Assembly (NCBI RefSeq): GCF_023195925.1
Contig: NZ_JALPRE010000006.1
Span: forward strand, 372,001 to 436,000
DNA length: 64,000 bases
Direction of reading: 5' to 3'
From: Aquimarina acroporae
GTDB lineage: Bacteria; Bacteroidota; Bacteroidia; Flavobacteriales; Flavobacteriaceae
How positions within the stretch are numbered: position 1 is the first letter of the stretch; the number at the start of each line of letters is the position of its first letter. Below, piece by piece: positions 7,599 through 16,102 of the stretch. The translations under genes and the position numbers were made by a program. The notes under the pieces were generated by a model. The model made no database searches, had not been told where the DNA came from, and worked only from the letters and a program-made list of their open reading frames with translations.

Positions 7599-8852
7599 TT
7601 ATTCAAGGTTATGCAAAGTGGTATTTTGTTCTTCTGAAAATTTTTCAGTTAAGAGATCCCATAATTCTGAATATCCATCATCATAACCCAAAGCCCAAAT
7701 ACCTACTCCTTTTATTTTGTTTTTTTGTATCCAATCATACTTGATTGAAAGTGATTTCTCGTCTTCAAAAAAGATCTGTTTATAGCTGTTTGCACCTTCC
7801 TTTACAACTAAATAGGTTGAAGCGCTTATCGAATCAAATTTTACGGGAATATCTAGAGAGTCGATATACAATTTCCTAATGTTTCGATAGGGTGGGTGAT
7901 CTCTGAATTTTACAACTGCGGCTCCGGGTTGAGAAGTTTTGGTATACCACTCGGCACCATAGTACGGAAGTCCAAGAATTAATTTGTCAAGTTGTACACC
8001 TTTGTTTTGATAGTATTGAACGGACCATTGTAAACCGTTTCCAAACTTTTCGCTTGAAGTAAAAGGAGTTACAGGTCCTGTGGTTTTGCTAAATGCTCCA
8101 TAATAGTCATAACCCATTAAGGTGTAAAAATCTATATGTGCATCAATAGCTTTAATGTCAAAAACATCGTTCCAGTCTTCGGCATACAGGCATAGAGAAA
8201 TATGGTAATTGGGATTATCCTGTTTTAGTCTTTTTGAAATCTGAACAATAAATTTTGTAAAATTACTTTTGCTTTTCTTTGGTACTCCTTCAAAATCTAG
8301 ATTAATACCATTTGCCGATCGCAATGCCAATAACCTAGATACACTATCGATTAAGGTGCTTTGAGCCTTGGGATTGTCTAAAAAAGTAGCATTATTCTTA
8401 CTTCCAAAATTGGAGATCGAAAGAAATACTTTACAGTTTGCAGCTTTGGCACTATCGATCAAAGCTGTAGTTTTCCATTGATGAATACTTTTATAGCTTC
8501 CAGTTTCTGGTTCAACCGAATATGAAAAGTATGAGATGCCCCATAACATTGAGAAATTGTAGTTTTTCCATACGGAACCATTAGAATATAAATGCCAACC
8601 AAATGTGTGAATATCGGGATGTACTTTTCCTTTTTTAAATAATGTTTTGGTGATTGTAGTGGTATTAAGGCTATCCCAATCTTTCTCAGTATTGAAGGTA
8701 ATATCTTCATATTTTTTTTCATGCAAATACCGCTGACTTTTTAGTTTTGTGGTATTGATTACAGCATTTGGTTCAGTATTTTTAACCGTATTACCATTAC
8801 TACATCCTACTATGATCAATACTGTAATTATTGTGATTGGTATTATCTTCAT
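7599..8852 (-). CDS. Glycoside hydrolase family 18 lipoprotein
   Basis: This is a 417-residue protein with a type II signal peptide (lipobox IVGC, C17), so a surface or periplasmic lipoprotein. The rest is one GH18 barrel: strand SISNFG, the catalytic strand NGINLDFEG with acid/base E188 and D186 in the DxE pair, LMGYDYYG for the substrate-assisting Tyr, LGLPYYGAEW, and the terminal GVGIWALGYDDG carrying the conserved Trp. The first Asp of the classical DxxDxDxE motif is Asn here (N184). Likely substrates are chitin or peptidoglycan-type N-acetylglucosamine polymers. No chitin-binding domain is present. Confidence 0.88.
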   Translation of the reverse strand: MKIIPITIITVLIIVGCSNGNTVKNTEPNAVINTTKLKSQRYLHEKKYEDITFNTEKDWDSLNTTTITKTLFKKGKVHPDIHTFGWHLYSNGSVWKNYNFSMLWGISYFSYSVEPETGSYKSIHQWKTTALIDSAKAANCKVFLSISNFGSKNNATFLDNPKAQSTLIDSVSRLLALRSANGINLDFEGVPKKSKSNFTKFIVQISKRLKQDNPNYHISLCLYAEDWNDVFDIKAIDAHIDFYTLMGYDYYGAFSKTTGPVTPFTSSEKFGNGLQWSVQYYQNKGVQLDKLILGLPYYGAEWYTKTSQPGAAVVKFRDHPPYRNIRKLYIDSLDIPVKFDSISASTYLVVKEGANSYKQIFFEDEKSLSIKYDWIQKNKIKGVGIWALGYDDGYSELWDLLTEKFSEEQNTTLHNLE

Positions 8853-8938
8853 GTTGAATTTTTTATCAATAGCAAGCGTGTGTTGCTCACAAGTAGTTAG
8901 TTAGACCATGGTTCCTATAAATAATTATGATAGAGGAT

Positions 8939-9340
8939 TTATATTCCCTCGATCTGATAGATTTCCATTCCAACAGAAAGTTCTTTATTTTCTTCACTGC
9001 ACCATATTATTTTCCCTTCAAAAACACTTTCGAATTCCATAACAACATTTTCGTTCTCAATTTCACATAAGATATCACCGTACTTTACGATATCTCCAAC
9101 ACGATAATTCAATTTGGTAAGAATCAGATTCTTCTGATTTCCTAAGTTAGGTGATCTAATTGTTTTAGTTTCCCCTCTTTTTAGTTTAAACTCAGACGGG
9201 AGAGGTGAACTAGTCCCTTGTTTTTCAATTCCTTCTACGGTTCGGAAATTAGGATTTGTTTTCAAAGACTCAATTAATTTTTCTCTCCTGTTTGAGTTAG
9301 AAAACCCTGAGAATATTGTTTTTAAAAATTTGTTTATCAT
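8939..9340 (-). CDS. Biotinyl/lipoyl-like domain protein lacking the modified lysine
   Basis: This is a 133-residue protein with a disordered, basic N-terminal half and a C-terminal ~75-residue barrel (VGDIVKYGDILCEIENENVV, then EGKIIWCSEENKELSVG) resembling lipoyl or biotinyl carrier domains. At the hairpin where the carrier has ETDKA or EAMKM, this protein reads ENENVVMEF: the lysine is Asn, so it is probably not modified. It may serve as a binding or scaffolding domain. It follows the 87-residue gene upstream by 16 bp, and the two likely share a transcript. Confidence 0.65.
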   Translation of the reverse strand: MINKFLKTIFSGFSNSNRREKLIESLKTNPNFRTVEGIEKQGTSSPLPSEFKLKRGETKTIRSPNLGNQKNLILTKLNYRVGDIVKYGDILCEIENENVVMEFESVFEGKIIWCSEENKELSVGMEIYQIEGI

Positions 9341-9356
9341 TTACTTTTGATAATGA

Positions 9357-9620
9357 TTATGGTATCAATTGAACTATTTGCCCTGGCTTAAAGTATTCTC
9401 TTTTCGATTTGTCCTTTAAATTAATGATAAAAATATCAAATCTTGGATTTCCTTCATCATCAAGAGCTCTTGGCATTGCAATACTTTTTATCTCAAACCC
9501 TCCAAATGTAGAAGATTCGGTTAGGCTAAATTCTTCTTTGTTTAAGAGCTTGGCTATTAATTGGGGACTATTCCTTGAAACCTTTTTAAAAACACGATCT
9601 ATTTCAAACTCTACTGCCAT
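9357..9620 (-). CDS. Hypothetical protein (87 aa)
   Basis: This 87-residue soluble protein begins MAVEFEIDRVFKK and ends KPGQIVQLIP. It appears to be alpha plus beta with no signal peptide. I do not recognise the family. It is 16 bp upstream of the lipoyl-like protein in the same direction, and the pair may be linked in function. Confidence 0.6.
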   Translation of the reverse strand: MAVEFEIDRVFKKVSRNSPQLIAKLLNKEEFSLTESSTFGGFEIKSIAMPRALDDEGNPRFDIFIINLKDKSKREYFKPGQIVQLIP

Positions 9621-9691
9621 TTCTTAGTTGCCTGTAAGATGAGATAAAATTTGTTTTTAATGCATTTTAGGTTGTAGCGAGTAATTTTGTC

Positions 9692-10075
9692 TTAACACAT
9701 CCAGAATTTCATTTTTTCAAAGTCAATTACTCTTGGTCCATTCGAACATCCTCCGACCTCCTCAGTATCAACGTCTTTTTCGTCTGTTCCAATTATCCAA
9801 ACCCCCGATTTATGTTTTAAGATTTTACCCTCATCGATAATGTCTCCTTTTTTGGTTAAAGACAATTGCCCATCACCTTCATAAATTACCTTTATGGTAC
9901 CGTTTTTAATGATCACTGTCACTTTTTCTCCCATTGATTTACCTCCCCATTCGGCAAATGCAATATCATATCGATATTTTCCATCTAAAGGTAAGTCGTC
10001 AGATTTCGAATCTTGAGCTAGACTTATATTCATAAATAATAGAGTCAATAATAAGGGAATTATTTTAAGTATCAT
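9692..10075 (-). CDS. Secreted hypothetical protein (127 aa)
   Basis: A cleavable signal peptide is clear (MILKIIPLLLTLLFMNISLAQ, cleavage near SLA-Q). The mature ~107 residues look like a small beta-rich domain (KYRYDIAFAEWGGKS, VTVIIKNGTIKVIYEG) ending in two cysteines (GGCSN and the last residue), which could form a disulfide. Function is unknown. The gene is 52 bp upstream of nothing co-directional that is clearly linked; the transporter upstream ends 52 bp away in the same direction. Confidence 0.65.
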   Translation of the reverse strand: MILKIIPLLLTLLFMNISLAQDSKSDDLPLDGKYRYDIAFAEWGGKSMGEKVTVIIKNGTIKVIYEGDGQLSLTKKGDIIDEGKILKHKSGVWIIGTDEKDVDTEEVGGCSNGPRVIDFEKMKFWMC

Positions 10076-10126
10076 GTTTTCTTTGATTGTTGATAATGTT
10101 CCATGAAAGGGTATTCTAATACATTT

Positions 10127-11341
10127 TTAAACTTGACTTCCTGTGCTGTTTTTATTCCATAATATATATCCCATTAGTACGAGCGCGGTGATGGTCATTA
10201 AGATAATACCTAAGATTAATCCTAATGTTGGATTGTCATAAAATTTATCATTAAACAAACCAAAAACAGATGAAAATAATCTAGTGGGGATAAATGCTAA
10301 ACTAACTAGAATTGCCAGGTATTTTGGATTCGAATATTTTGTTAAGATAGAATGAATTACTGGTGCAATATGAATTTCTGAAGCTCCAAGAAAAAATAGG
10401 GATAACAAGTAAATCATAGCGTGCTGTTCGGTTGGAACTTCGGGAATGAAAAATAATAATCCAAATGATACAATTCCAAAAATAAAACCAAGCATTAATT
10501 TGAAAGATTGGGAGTTATAAAAGTAAGTCCATAAAACAATTGCGATTAAACTAATCGGAATTAAAAAAATAGTACTTACAGATTGCCACATACTTTTAGA
10601 TATAGTCAAAGCCGAAATTTCACCAAATTTCATTTGTAAATCAAAAACTCGAATACCAGACATTTCATAAATTCCCCAAAATAATCCAACCACAAGGAAA
10701 GCGATTAAAATGTTGATCACTCTTTTGTCCATTGATAATTTACTTTTTTCAATTGTCTCCGTAGCAATTTCTTTTGAAACAAGTATCGGAATCAATGAAA
10801 ATATCACTAATATTCCAGAGGTTATAAATCCAATAGGGTAACCAAAAGTTTCGCCTAAATACCCAATGAAAAAAGTTCCGAGAATTGAACCTAAATTTAC
10901 TGCTAGATAAAATATCGTAAACCCAGAATCTAGTAGTTTGGTTTTATTCAAATATGATTTTCCAAAATTTGCGATAATATTCGGAGTAAAAAATCCACTG
11001 CCCAATATAACGAGAAATAGCCCTACGTAAAGCCCGGTTTTTGAAGGAATACAAATACTAAATGCTCCTATTGCTTGAATAATTCCTCCAAATAGCATTG
11101 TTTTTTTATTTCCGATAATTAAATCTCCCAATAGAGCTCCTATGATTTGAGAAAAAATTAATGAAAAAGTAATCCAACCATAAAGACTTAAGGCTTCGGC
11201 TGTTGTCATTTTCAATGTTTCTCCAATCATATATAGAACCAGAAGAGCTCTAAAACCGTAGTAAGATGCTCTTTCGAACATTCTAGATACAGCATAGTAG
11301 AATGTTTCTTTGGTGTGTTGTTGATTTTGAATTTTTTCCAT
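10127..11341 (-). CDS. POT/PTR-family (proton-dependent oligopeptide) transporter-like protein
   Basis: This is a 404-residue integral membrane protein with about 11-12 helices. The first helix carries the POT signature as R20-M-F-E23-R24-A-S-Y-Y28-G, followed by FRALLVLYM. The usual ExxER motif therefore lacks its first Glu (Arg at that position), which matters because this motif takes part in proton coupling. It is also short for the family (usually 450-600). A later segment, TIFYLAVNLGSILGTFFIG, matches the PTR2 signature. Likely inner-membrane uptake of peptides or similar solutes; coupling may be altered. Confidence 0.8.
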   Translation of the reverse strand: MEKIQNQQHTKETFYYAVSRMFERASYYGFRALLVLYMIGETLKMTTAEALSLYGWITFSLIFSQIIGALLGDLIIGNKKTMLFGGIIQAIGAFSICIPSKTGLYVGLFLVILGSGFFTPNIIANFGKSYLNKTKLLDSGFTIFYLAVNLGSILGTFFIGYLGETFGYPIGFITSGILVIFSLIPILVSKEIATETIEKSKLSMDKRVINILIAFLVVGLFWGIYEMSGIRVFDLQMKFGEISALTISKSMWQSVSTIFLIPISLIAIVLWTYFYNSQSFKLMLGFIFGIVSFGLLFFIPEVPTEQHAMIYLLSLFFLGASEIHIAPVIHSILTKYSNPKYLAILVSLAFIPTRLFSSVFGLFNDKFYDNPTLGLILGIILMTITALVLMGYILWNKNSTGSQV

Positions 11342-11502
11342 CTAGCGTGTTGGGTTGGTAATGTTTATTATATGTATAATAATGAGATGAAATGTTACCT
11401 TGACTTTTAAAGAGGAGGAATATAACTAACCCTTCTTTAAAATTGATATTCCACATTAACAAATTATAACTATTGTTTTATTTATTTACAATGGGTATAA
11501 TC

Positions 11503-11943
11503 TTACTTGTTCGGCTTTTCCATCTCATATAAATCAAGACCTTCTCCCCAATAATTTTTTTCAATTCTCATAGTAGTATAACCAAATTTTTCAAAAAACT
11601 GGTAGGCCAGCTGGGAGGTGGTTACTATAAATTTTTCTACACGGTTATCTTTACCTAATACCTCTAAGCAATATTCTACCGATTGTCTCCCTAGTCCTTG
11701 TCCAGAATAGTTTGGGTCAAAGAAAATCCAAGTGATACGCCCCGAATTGTCATTTTCATTGATATAATATCCGGTTCCTCCTACAATGGTATGATCTACC
11801 TCGATCGTTAAATAGGTTGCTGCATTCTTGTCTAGATATTTCTCAAAATCATGTAGTTCGTTCTTGTCAAAATATTGAGGTGTGTTTAGCTCAAATAGCT
11901 GTAGCAGTGTTTCTTTGTCATTCGGTTTATAAGGTCTGATCAT
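11503..11943 (-). CDS. GNAT family N-acetyltransferase
   Basis: This 146-residue single GNAT domain has the acetyl-CoA binding segment GQGLGRQSVEYCLE (motif A, Q/RxxGxG/A), the preceding strand ITWIFFDPNYSG and the terminal FFEKFGYTTMRIEKNYW. It starts MIRPYKPNDKETLLQLFE, typical of the family. It is a cytoplasmic acyltransferase; the acceptor is not predictable. It stands alone, with a 160-bp spacer to the transporter gene. Confidence 0.85.
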   Translation of the reverse strand: MIRPYKPNDKETLLQLFELNTPQYFDKNELHDFEKYLDKNAATYLTIEVDHTIVGGTGYYINENDNSGRITWIFFDPNYSGQGLGRQSVEYCLEVLGKDNRVEKFIVTTSQLAYQFFEKFGYTTMRIEKNYWGEGLDLYEMEKPNK

Positions 11944-12159
11944 TGTTTTTGAAGCTTGTGGCTAACGGTTAATTCAATTAGGTTTTGCAATTTCAGCTTT
12001 ACTAGTGTTGCCTATGCCTAAAGATAGTTCTTTACTCTTGATTTTAGATTATACTCTAGTTTTAATAAAACAATCATAACCACTATACGGCTATACAAAT
12101 TGTACTGTAGCAAAACTACATTTGATTCGTCTCTGAGATATAATCAATCAAAAAATCTT

Positions 12160-13203
12160 ATGAAACGTATTTTTTCTACACTGGTATTGTTACTTATTTC
12201 AATACCTTTTACAAGCTGTAAAAACCACACCTCGGTAGATTCTTATATAGAAGAACTGGTTGCAGATGGTAATTTTAATGGAAATGTCTTAGTTATTAAA
12301 AATGGAGAAACCCTTTACGAAGCATCTTTTGGATATTCAGATGGTACTAAAACAGTACCACTTACCAAAGATTTTCGTTTCGGTCTAGGGTCTGTTTTTA
12401 AAGAATTTCCTGCGGTAGCAATTATGCAACTTCAAGAAAAAGAATTATTGCATGTAGATGATAAAATTGATAAGTATTTAAAAGACCTTCCTAATTGGGC
12501 ATCAAAAGTTTCAATCAAAAATTTATTACAATACACTAGTGGGCTTCCCAAAGTACCCTGGGAAAAGTATATTGAAAAAGATGAATTAATGACAGATGAG
12601 AAAGTAAAAAAAGACTTGCAGCATATCGAAGAATTAGATTTCGAGCCGGGTGATGATTATTTATATACGAATTACAGTCCGATAGTATTGTCTAGAATTG
12701 TTGAAGAAATTACCCAACAAAAATTCAACGATTATGTAGTTCAAAACTTATTTCTTCCTTTTTCATTAGATGATGCAGTCATTCCTACAGAAGTTCCGTT
12801 TTTGGATAGAAATTTAATGGCTATTCCTTTTGATGAGGCCTATGAAGAAGACTCTTACAGAATTGCAATCTCAGGAGTTATATTTTGCTTTACTGCTCGT
12901 GATTTGTATCGTTGGATAGATAATCTTCATGCTTTTAAAATTATTAATCAAAAATCGGTAAAGCTGCTATCTGAAAAAGCAGATTTTTTCGGAAATATTC
13001 AAGCGCCACTGGGTTTTGTAGAATGGAAAGACAATAAAATCATAGAACATTCTCATCATGGTGAAAATGGTAACTATGAGTGTTTTGTACGAAGGTTTAC
13101 TAAAGAAAAAGATGTGCTAACGATCATAGTACAATCCAATCAGAAACGTGGAAACGTAGTTGACATTACGGAAGAGATTAGAGATATTTTAAATTTCGAT
13201 TAA
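12160..13203 (+). CDS. Serine hydrolase lipoprotein, beta-lactamase/penicillin-binding-protein-like (class C fold)
   Basis: I choose the ATG at 12160 because it begins a lipoprotein signal peptide (MKRIFSTLVLLLI, lipobox FTSC with Cys20); a frame extension to 12100 adds 20 non-signal residues. The 347-residue protein has the serine beta-lactamase-like motifs in order: S78-V-F-K81 (SxxK), Y169-T-N171 (YxN) and H299-H-G301 in place of the KTG box. These proteins are DD-peptidases, esterases or beta-lactamase-like enzymes of the periplasm; the precise substrate is unknown. The gene is now next to the left end of the integrated element. Confidence 0.87.
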   Translation: MKRIFSTLVLLLISIPFTSCKNHTSVDSYIEELVADGNFNGNVLVIKNGETLYEASFGYSDGTKTVPLTKDFRFGLGSVFKEFPAVAIMQLQEKELLHVDDKIDKYLKDLPNWASKVSIKNLLQYTSGLPKVPWEKYIEKDELMTDEKVKKDLQHIEELDFEPGDDYLYTNYSPIVLSRIVEEITQQKFNDYVVQNLFLPFSLDDAVIPTEVPFLDRNLMAIPFDEAYEEDSYRIAISGVIFCFTARDLYRWIDNLHAFKIINQKSVKLLSEKADFFGNIQAPLGFVEWKDNKIIEHSHHGENGNYECFVRRFTKEKDVLTIIVQSNQKRGNVVDITEEIRDILNFD

Positions 13204-13213
13204 TGATAAAACA

Positions 13214-13237
13214 AAACCCCTGTTTCTACAGGGGTTT
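13214..13237. terminator. Bidirectional terminator, shared by the serine hydrolase and (before integration) ssrA
   Basis: AAACCCCTGT and ACAGGGGTTT form a perfect 10-bp stem around TTCT, 10 nt after the hydrolase stop. On the minus strand the stem is followed by TTTTGTTTT, so it also terminates leftward transcripts. It lies 12 bp outside the left copy of the attachment repeat, where the ssrA 3' end would have been before insertion. Confidence 0.8.
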
Positions 13238-13248
13238 ATATGTTTTAA

Positions 13249-13262
13249 TGTGGAGTCGGAGG
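13249..13262. repeat. Left attachment-site core (duplicate of the ssrA 3' end)
   Basis: These 14 bases are identical to 28853-28866. This copy has no tmRNA sequence beside it, so it is the duplicated core left by site-specific integration. The integrase gene starts 142 bp to its right. Confidence 0.85.
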
Positions 13263-13339
13263 CTATTGTTATGTTTATAACTTATTGTTTTTGTTAATTA
13301 CAAATTTTGATAATAATGTGCTGTTATATAGGTGTTTAT

Positions 13340-13347
13340 TAATTTTG
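13340..13347 (+). promoter_or_regulatory. Putative -7 box of the integrase promoter
   Basis: TAATTTTG matches TAnnTTTG, 57 nt before the integrase ATG. The nearest upstream TTG (13307-13309) is farther than ideal, so the -33 element is uncertain. Confidence 0.4.
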
Positions 13348-13380
13348 TGTTGATACGGGATAAGAGCTTTAAAGCGTAAA

Positions 13381-13403
13381 AAAGTCCCCTAAAGAGTCCC
13401 CTT
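13381..13403. repeat. Left copy of a paired TCCCCT arm-type repeat
   Basis: The 23 bases contain TCCCCT twice, 12 bp apart, and match 28788-28810 in the same orientation at 20 of 23 positions. This copy ends exactly at the integrase start codon. Its position inside both ends of the element suggests arm-type integrase or excisionase binding sites; binding there could also repress the integrase gene. Confidence 0.6.
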
Positions 13404-14663
13404 ATGATTTCAACATTTAATCTTAAAGATCCAAAGAGTACGAAGAAGACTTTGATTTTCTTCCGTTGCAAATTTCCTAACGAAAAAGGTAGGTTCAAAT
13501 ATTCTACAGGAGAAAAAATACATCCGTCAGATTGGAATCAAAAAGAAAGATTGCCTCATACGCTGGGAGAGAGTAAGGCGATCGATAGAGTTTCTATTAA
13601 AGCACAGCTCGGTAGGTACGAATCCGTTTTTGAACAAACAAAGGAACAGTATAGGAAGTTGGGTGAGGATTTTACTAGTGATGTGTTAAAAGCAGCATTT
13701 GACAAAGAATTTAAAAAGACACCAAGAACGAAAGATACTTTTTTTGATAGATACGATGAGTTTATGAGCTTTAATCAAAAACAGCAAAACTGGTCACTAT
13801 CTACCGTAAAAAGATATAAGAACATAAAGAATATCCTAAAAAACTTTGAAAAGGAAAAGAAGTATACATTAACCTTTACTGCGATTACAGATAGGTTCCA
13901 TGCCGAGTTTACCGACTATTGTATGAACGATCTAAAGCATATTAATAATACATACTCCAGAAATTTGGGGCTGTTTAAAACATTTATGTTTTGGGCATTA
14001 AAAAATAAGCATACATACAATAGTGCATTTGTAGGTTTCGAAAAGAAAAAAAGAGTGATTACCAAACAAATAGCACTTTCAATGCTTGATATACAAACTA
14101 TCCTAACCTATGATTATAAAAATGAGAGGCTGGAACGTGTACGGGATGTATTTGTGTTTGCCTGTGTTACTGGGATGCGATTCGGAGAACTTAAACTAAT
14201 CACCAAAAATGATATTGTTGGTAATAACTTTATACTAAAAGAGGAAAAGGAAAGTGAAAAACAATCACGTTCTATACCACTAAGTGATGTAGCCATAAGT
14301 ATACTACGAAAATATGATTATAAACTACCACTTATAGCAAATCAAAAATATAACGAATATATCAAGGAAGTTTTCAAAGAAGCAGGATACACTCATAATG
14401 TTGTAAAGAATACCACTAGAGGTAAAGAGAATATCAAGGAGGTGATCCCTTTTTACGATAGGATTTCTAGCCACACTGCGCGCAGAACCTTTATTACTTT
14501 AATGAAAAAAGATAAGCAATCAGATAAGCTAATAGCTTCTATAAGTGGTCATCGTGATCTTAAAACCTTAAATCAATATTATCAGGTAGATGATCAGGAT
14601 AAAGAAGAAGCTGTAAACAAAACATTCGCTTTGGACGTGGGGATACTAAAAAAGGTAAATTAA
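13404..14663 (+). CDS. Tyrosine recombinase (phage-type integrase)
   Basis: This is a 419-residue integrase with the usual Bacteroidetes order: an N-terminal arm-binding region (~1-100), a SAM-like core-binding domain (~110-215), then the catalytic domain. Catalytic residues visible are R259 (TGMRFGEL), H357-x-x-R360 (SSHTARRTF), H383 (SGHRD) and the nucleophile Y392 (LNQYYQV). It catalyses integration and excision of the element at the ssrA end through strand exchange at the 14-bp repeat. All catalytic residues are present, so it should be active. A gene of unknown function follows 5 bp later and is probably co-transcribed. Confidence 0.95.
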   Translation: MISTFNLKDPKSTKKTLIFFRCKFPNEKGRFKYSTGEKIHPSDWNQKERLPHTLGESKAIDRVSIKAQLGRYESVFEQTKEQYRKLGEDFTSDVLKAAFDKEFKKTPRTKDTFFDRYDEFMSFNQKQQNWSLSTVKRYKNIKNILKNFEKEKKYTLTFTAITDRFHAEFTDYCMNDLKHINNTYSRNLGLFKTFMFWALKNKHTYNSAFVGFEKKKRVITKQIALSMLDIQTILTYDYKNERLERVRDVFVFACVTGMRFGELKLITKNDIVGNNFILKEEKESEKQSRSIPLSDVAISILRKYDYKLPLIANQKYNEYIKEVFKEAGYTHNVVKNTTRGKENIKEVIPFYDRISSHTARRTFITLMKKDKQSDKLIASISGHRDLKTLNQYYQVDDQDKEEAVNKTFALDVGILKKVN

Positions 14664-14668
14664 TAGGT

Positions 14669-15679
14669 ATGATAGAGCAGGTAGATATTGAAAGTATATC
14701 GAAAAAATTCAGTGATTTTAATTATCCTGATCGTAAGGTAATAGAAGAGCAATTATCCCGATTGAATACGATATCCGATAAATTAGATCATCTTAGAAGT
14801 GTAGAAAAAGAATTCTACACCAAGTTTCAGGAAATTAAAAGTAGTTTCAGCGAAGCAGAACGCGATTTGTTTTTAGAAAATGAGACCGTATTGTTGAACA
14901 GTATTTTCGGTTCAGAAAAACTCATTACACCTCTATTTATGCCGGAGTCAATTTTTGATGAGTATTTTAAAACCGTACAGGATACTGCAGAATACAGATA
15001 TTGGTTTTTAAGGTATATGGCAGAAAAACGTTTTGACAAATACCTCAATTCTAAAATTTACAAGGATAGTATTGAGCTAAATTTTACAGAAAACCTGCAA
15101 AATGAATTTGTTAAAATAATCGATGTAGAGGAAAAAGCTTTTCGCCTACTAAGAGAGGAAAAAATAGATTTTTACAATAATACCAAAAACGAAAAAGGGT
15201 TTCTATGGGCAAGTAACGACAAGGAATTTGTGGATAGTCATAATTATGAAGGTAACTCTGTTGAGGTTCTAAGAGTTCTCAAAAACTATTACAAAAAATA
15301 TCCTACAGCTTCTCTTTACGATTGGGCATCCAAAGAAGTGGATGCTTATTATAGACACGTGTTATTAAAGCCTCATTTAGAAAGTATATTGGATAAAGAG
15401 GTAAAAGGAAGTAGTGTGCCGATTAGGACATTAGCATTAATAGCATATGTACAACAAGAGATCAAGGAGATTAAACGATTGGTTCATCAAAAAGATGTAA
15501 TAGCTTACGGTAAAAGCCTTGGAGTGAGTGGTAATCATTTTAAAAATGTATTTGTGAAAATTAACTCGTCTAATGGAACATCTGGCTTTAATAAGGATCA
15601 CTATGAAGAAGCCCTAGAATTATTGAGTAAAGAAGGTCGGGAGTATGCTACTAAAAGATGGCAAACAGAATTTAATTAA
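14669..15679 (+). CDS. Hypothetical element protein (336 aa)
   Basis: This is a 336-residue, charged, largely helical soluble protein without signal peptide, cysteines or recognised motif. Its N-terminal ~75 residues have coiled-coil-like heptads (KVIEEQLSRLNTISDKLDHL). The C-terminal third contains a possible DNA-binding helix pair (IAYGKSLGVSGNHFKNVFV). It starts 5 bp after the integrase stop codon, so it is likely co-translated with it. A helper role in integration or regulation is a guess; I do not recognise the family. Confidence 0.7.
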   Translation: MIEQVDIESISKKFSDFNYPDRKVIEEQLSRLNTISDKLDHLRSVEKEFYTKFQEIKSSFSEAERDLFLENETVLLNSIFGSEKLITPLFMPESIFDEYFKTVQDTAEYRYWFLRYMAEKRFDKYLNSKIYKDSIELNFTENLQNEFVKIIDVEEKAFRLLREEKIDFYNNTKNEKGFLWASNDKEFVDSHNYEGNSVEVLRVLKNYYKKYPTASLYDWASKEVDAYYRHVLLKPHLESILDKEVKGSSVPIRTLALIAYVQQEIKEIKRLVHQKDVIAYGKSLGVSGNHFKNVFVKINSSNGTSGFNKDHYEEALELLSKEGREYATKRWQTEFN

Positions 15680-15771
15680 AAAGTTGTAACCCTCTTACAT
15701 AACCCCTTATGGACTAATTCCTTGTAACTACTACATAATTTAGCTGATAGTTAAAAACAAAAACTATTAGC

Positions 15772-16047
15772 ATGAATGTTTTAGATCAAATACTACAGGA
15801 ACAAAAAGAACAACGAACATTACTTTCTTCAATGTTCGATTATATCCAGAAACCAATACCGGAAGATAAATACTACTCTGTTGATGAGTATTCAGAAAAA
15901 ATAGGTGTTCATCCTCAGAGTACTCGTAATGCGATTAAAGATGGTAGGGTCAAGGCTAATCGCTTTGGTCGTAGGGTGCTTATACATTCTTCACAGATAG
16001 AGCAGGGTTTAAAGGAGTTTAAATCACTTAGATACAGGAGAGATTAG
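15772..16047 (+). CDS. Helix-turn-helix protein, excisionase-like (HTH_17)
   Basis: This 91-residue protein has a short helical N-terminus and a winged HTH of the MerR/excisionase type: YYSVDEYSEKIGVHPQSTRN followed by AIKDGRVKANRFGRRVLIHSSQI. Proteins of this form act as recombination directionality factors or as regulators of the replication genes in Bacteroidetes integrative elements. It lies between the integrase pair and the RepA-like gene, in the same direction, with 55 bp to the latter. Excisionase function is likely but unproven; the second HTH gene at 18642 is an alternative. Confidence 0.8.
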   Translation: MNVLDQILQEQKEQRTLLSSMFDYIQKPIPEDKYYSVDEYSEKIGVHPQSTRNAIKDGRVKANRFGRRVLIHSSQIEQGLKEFKSLRYRRD

Positions 16048-16102
16048 CTTAGGTTGTATGATCATATTAAACGTGTGTTATAGCCTTTAAACCTGTAATG
16101 TT

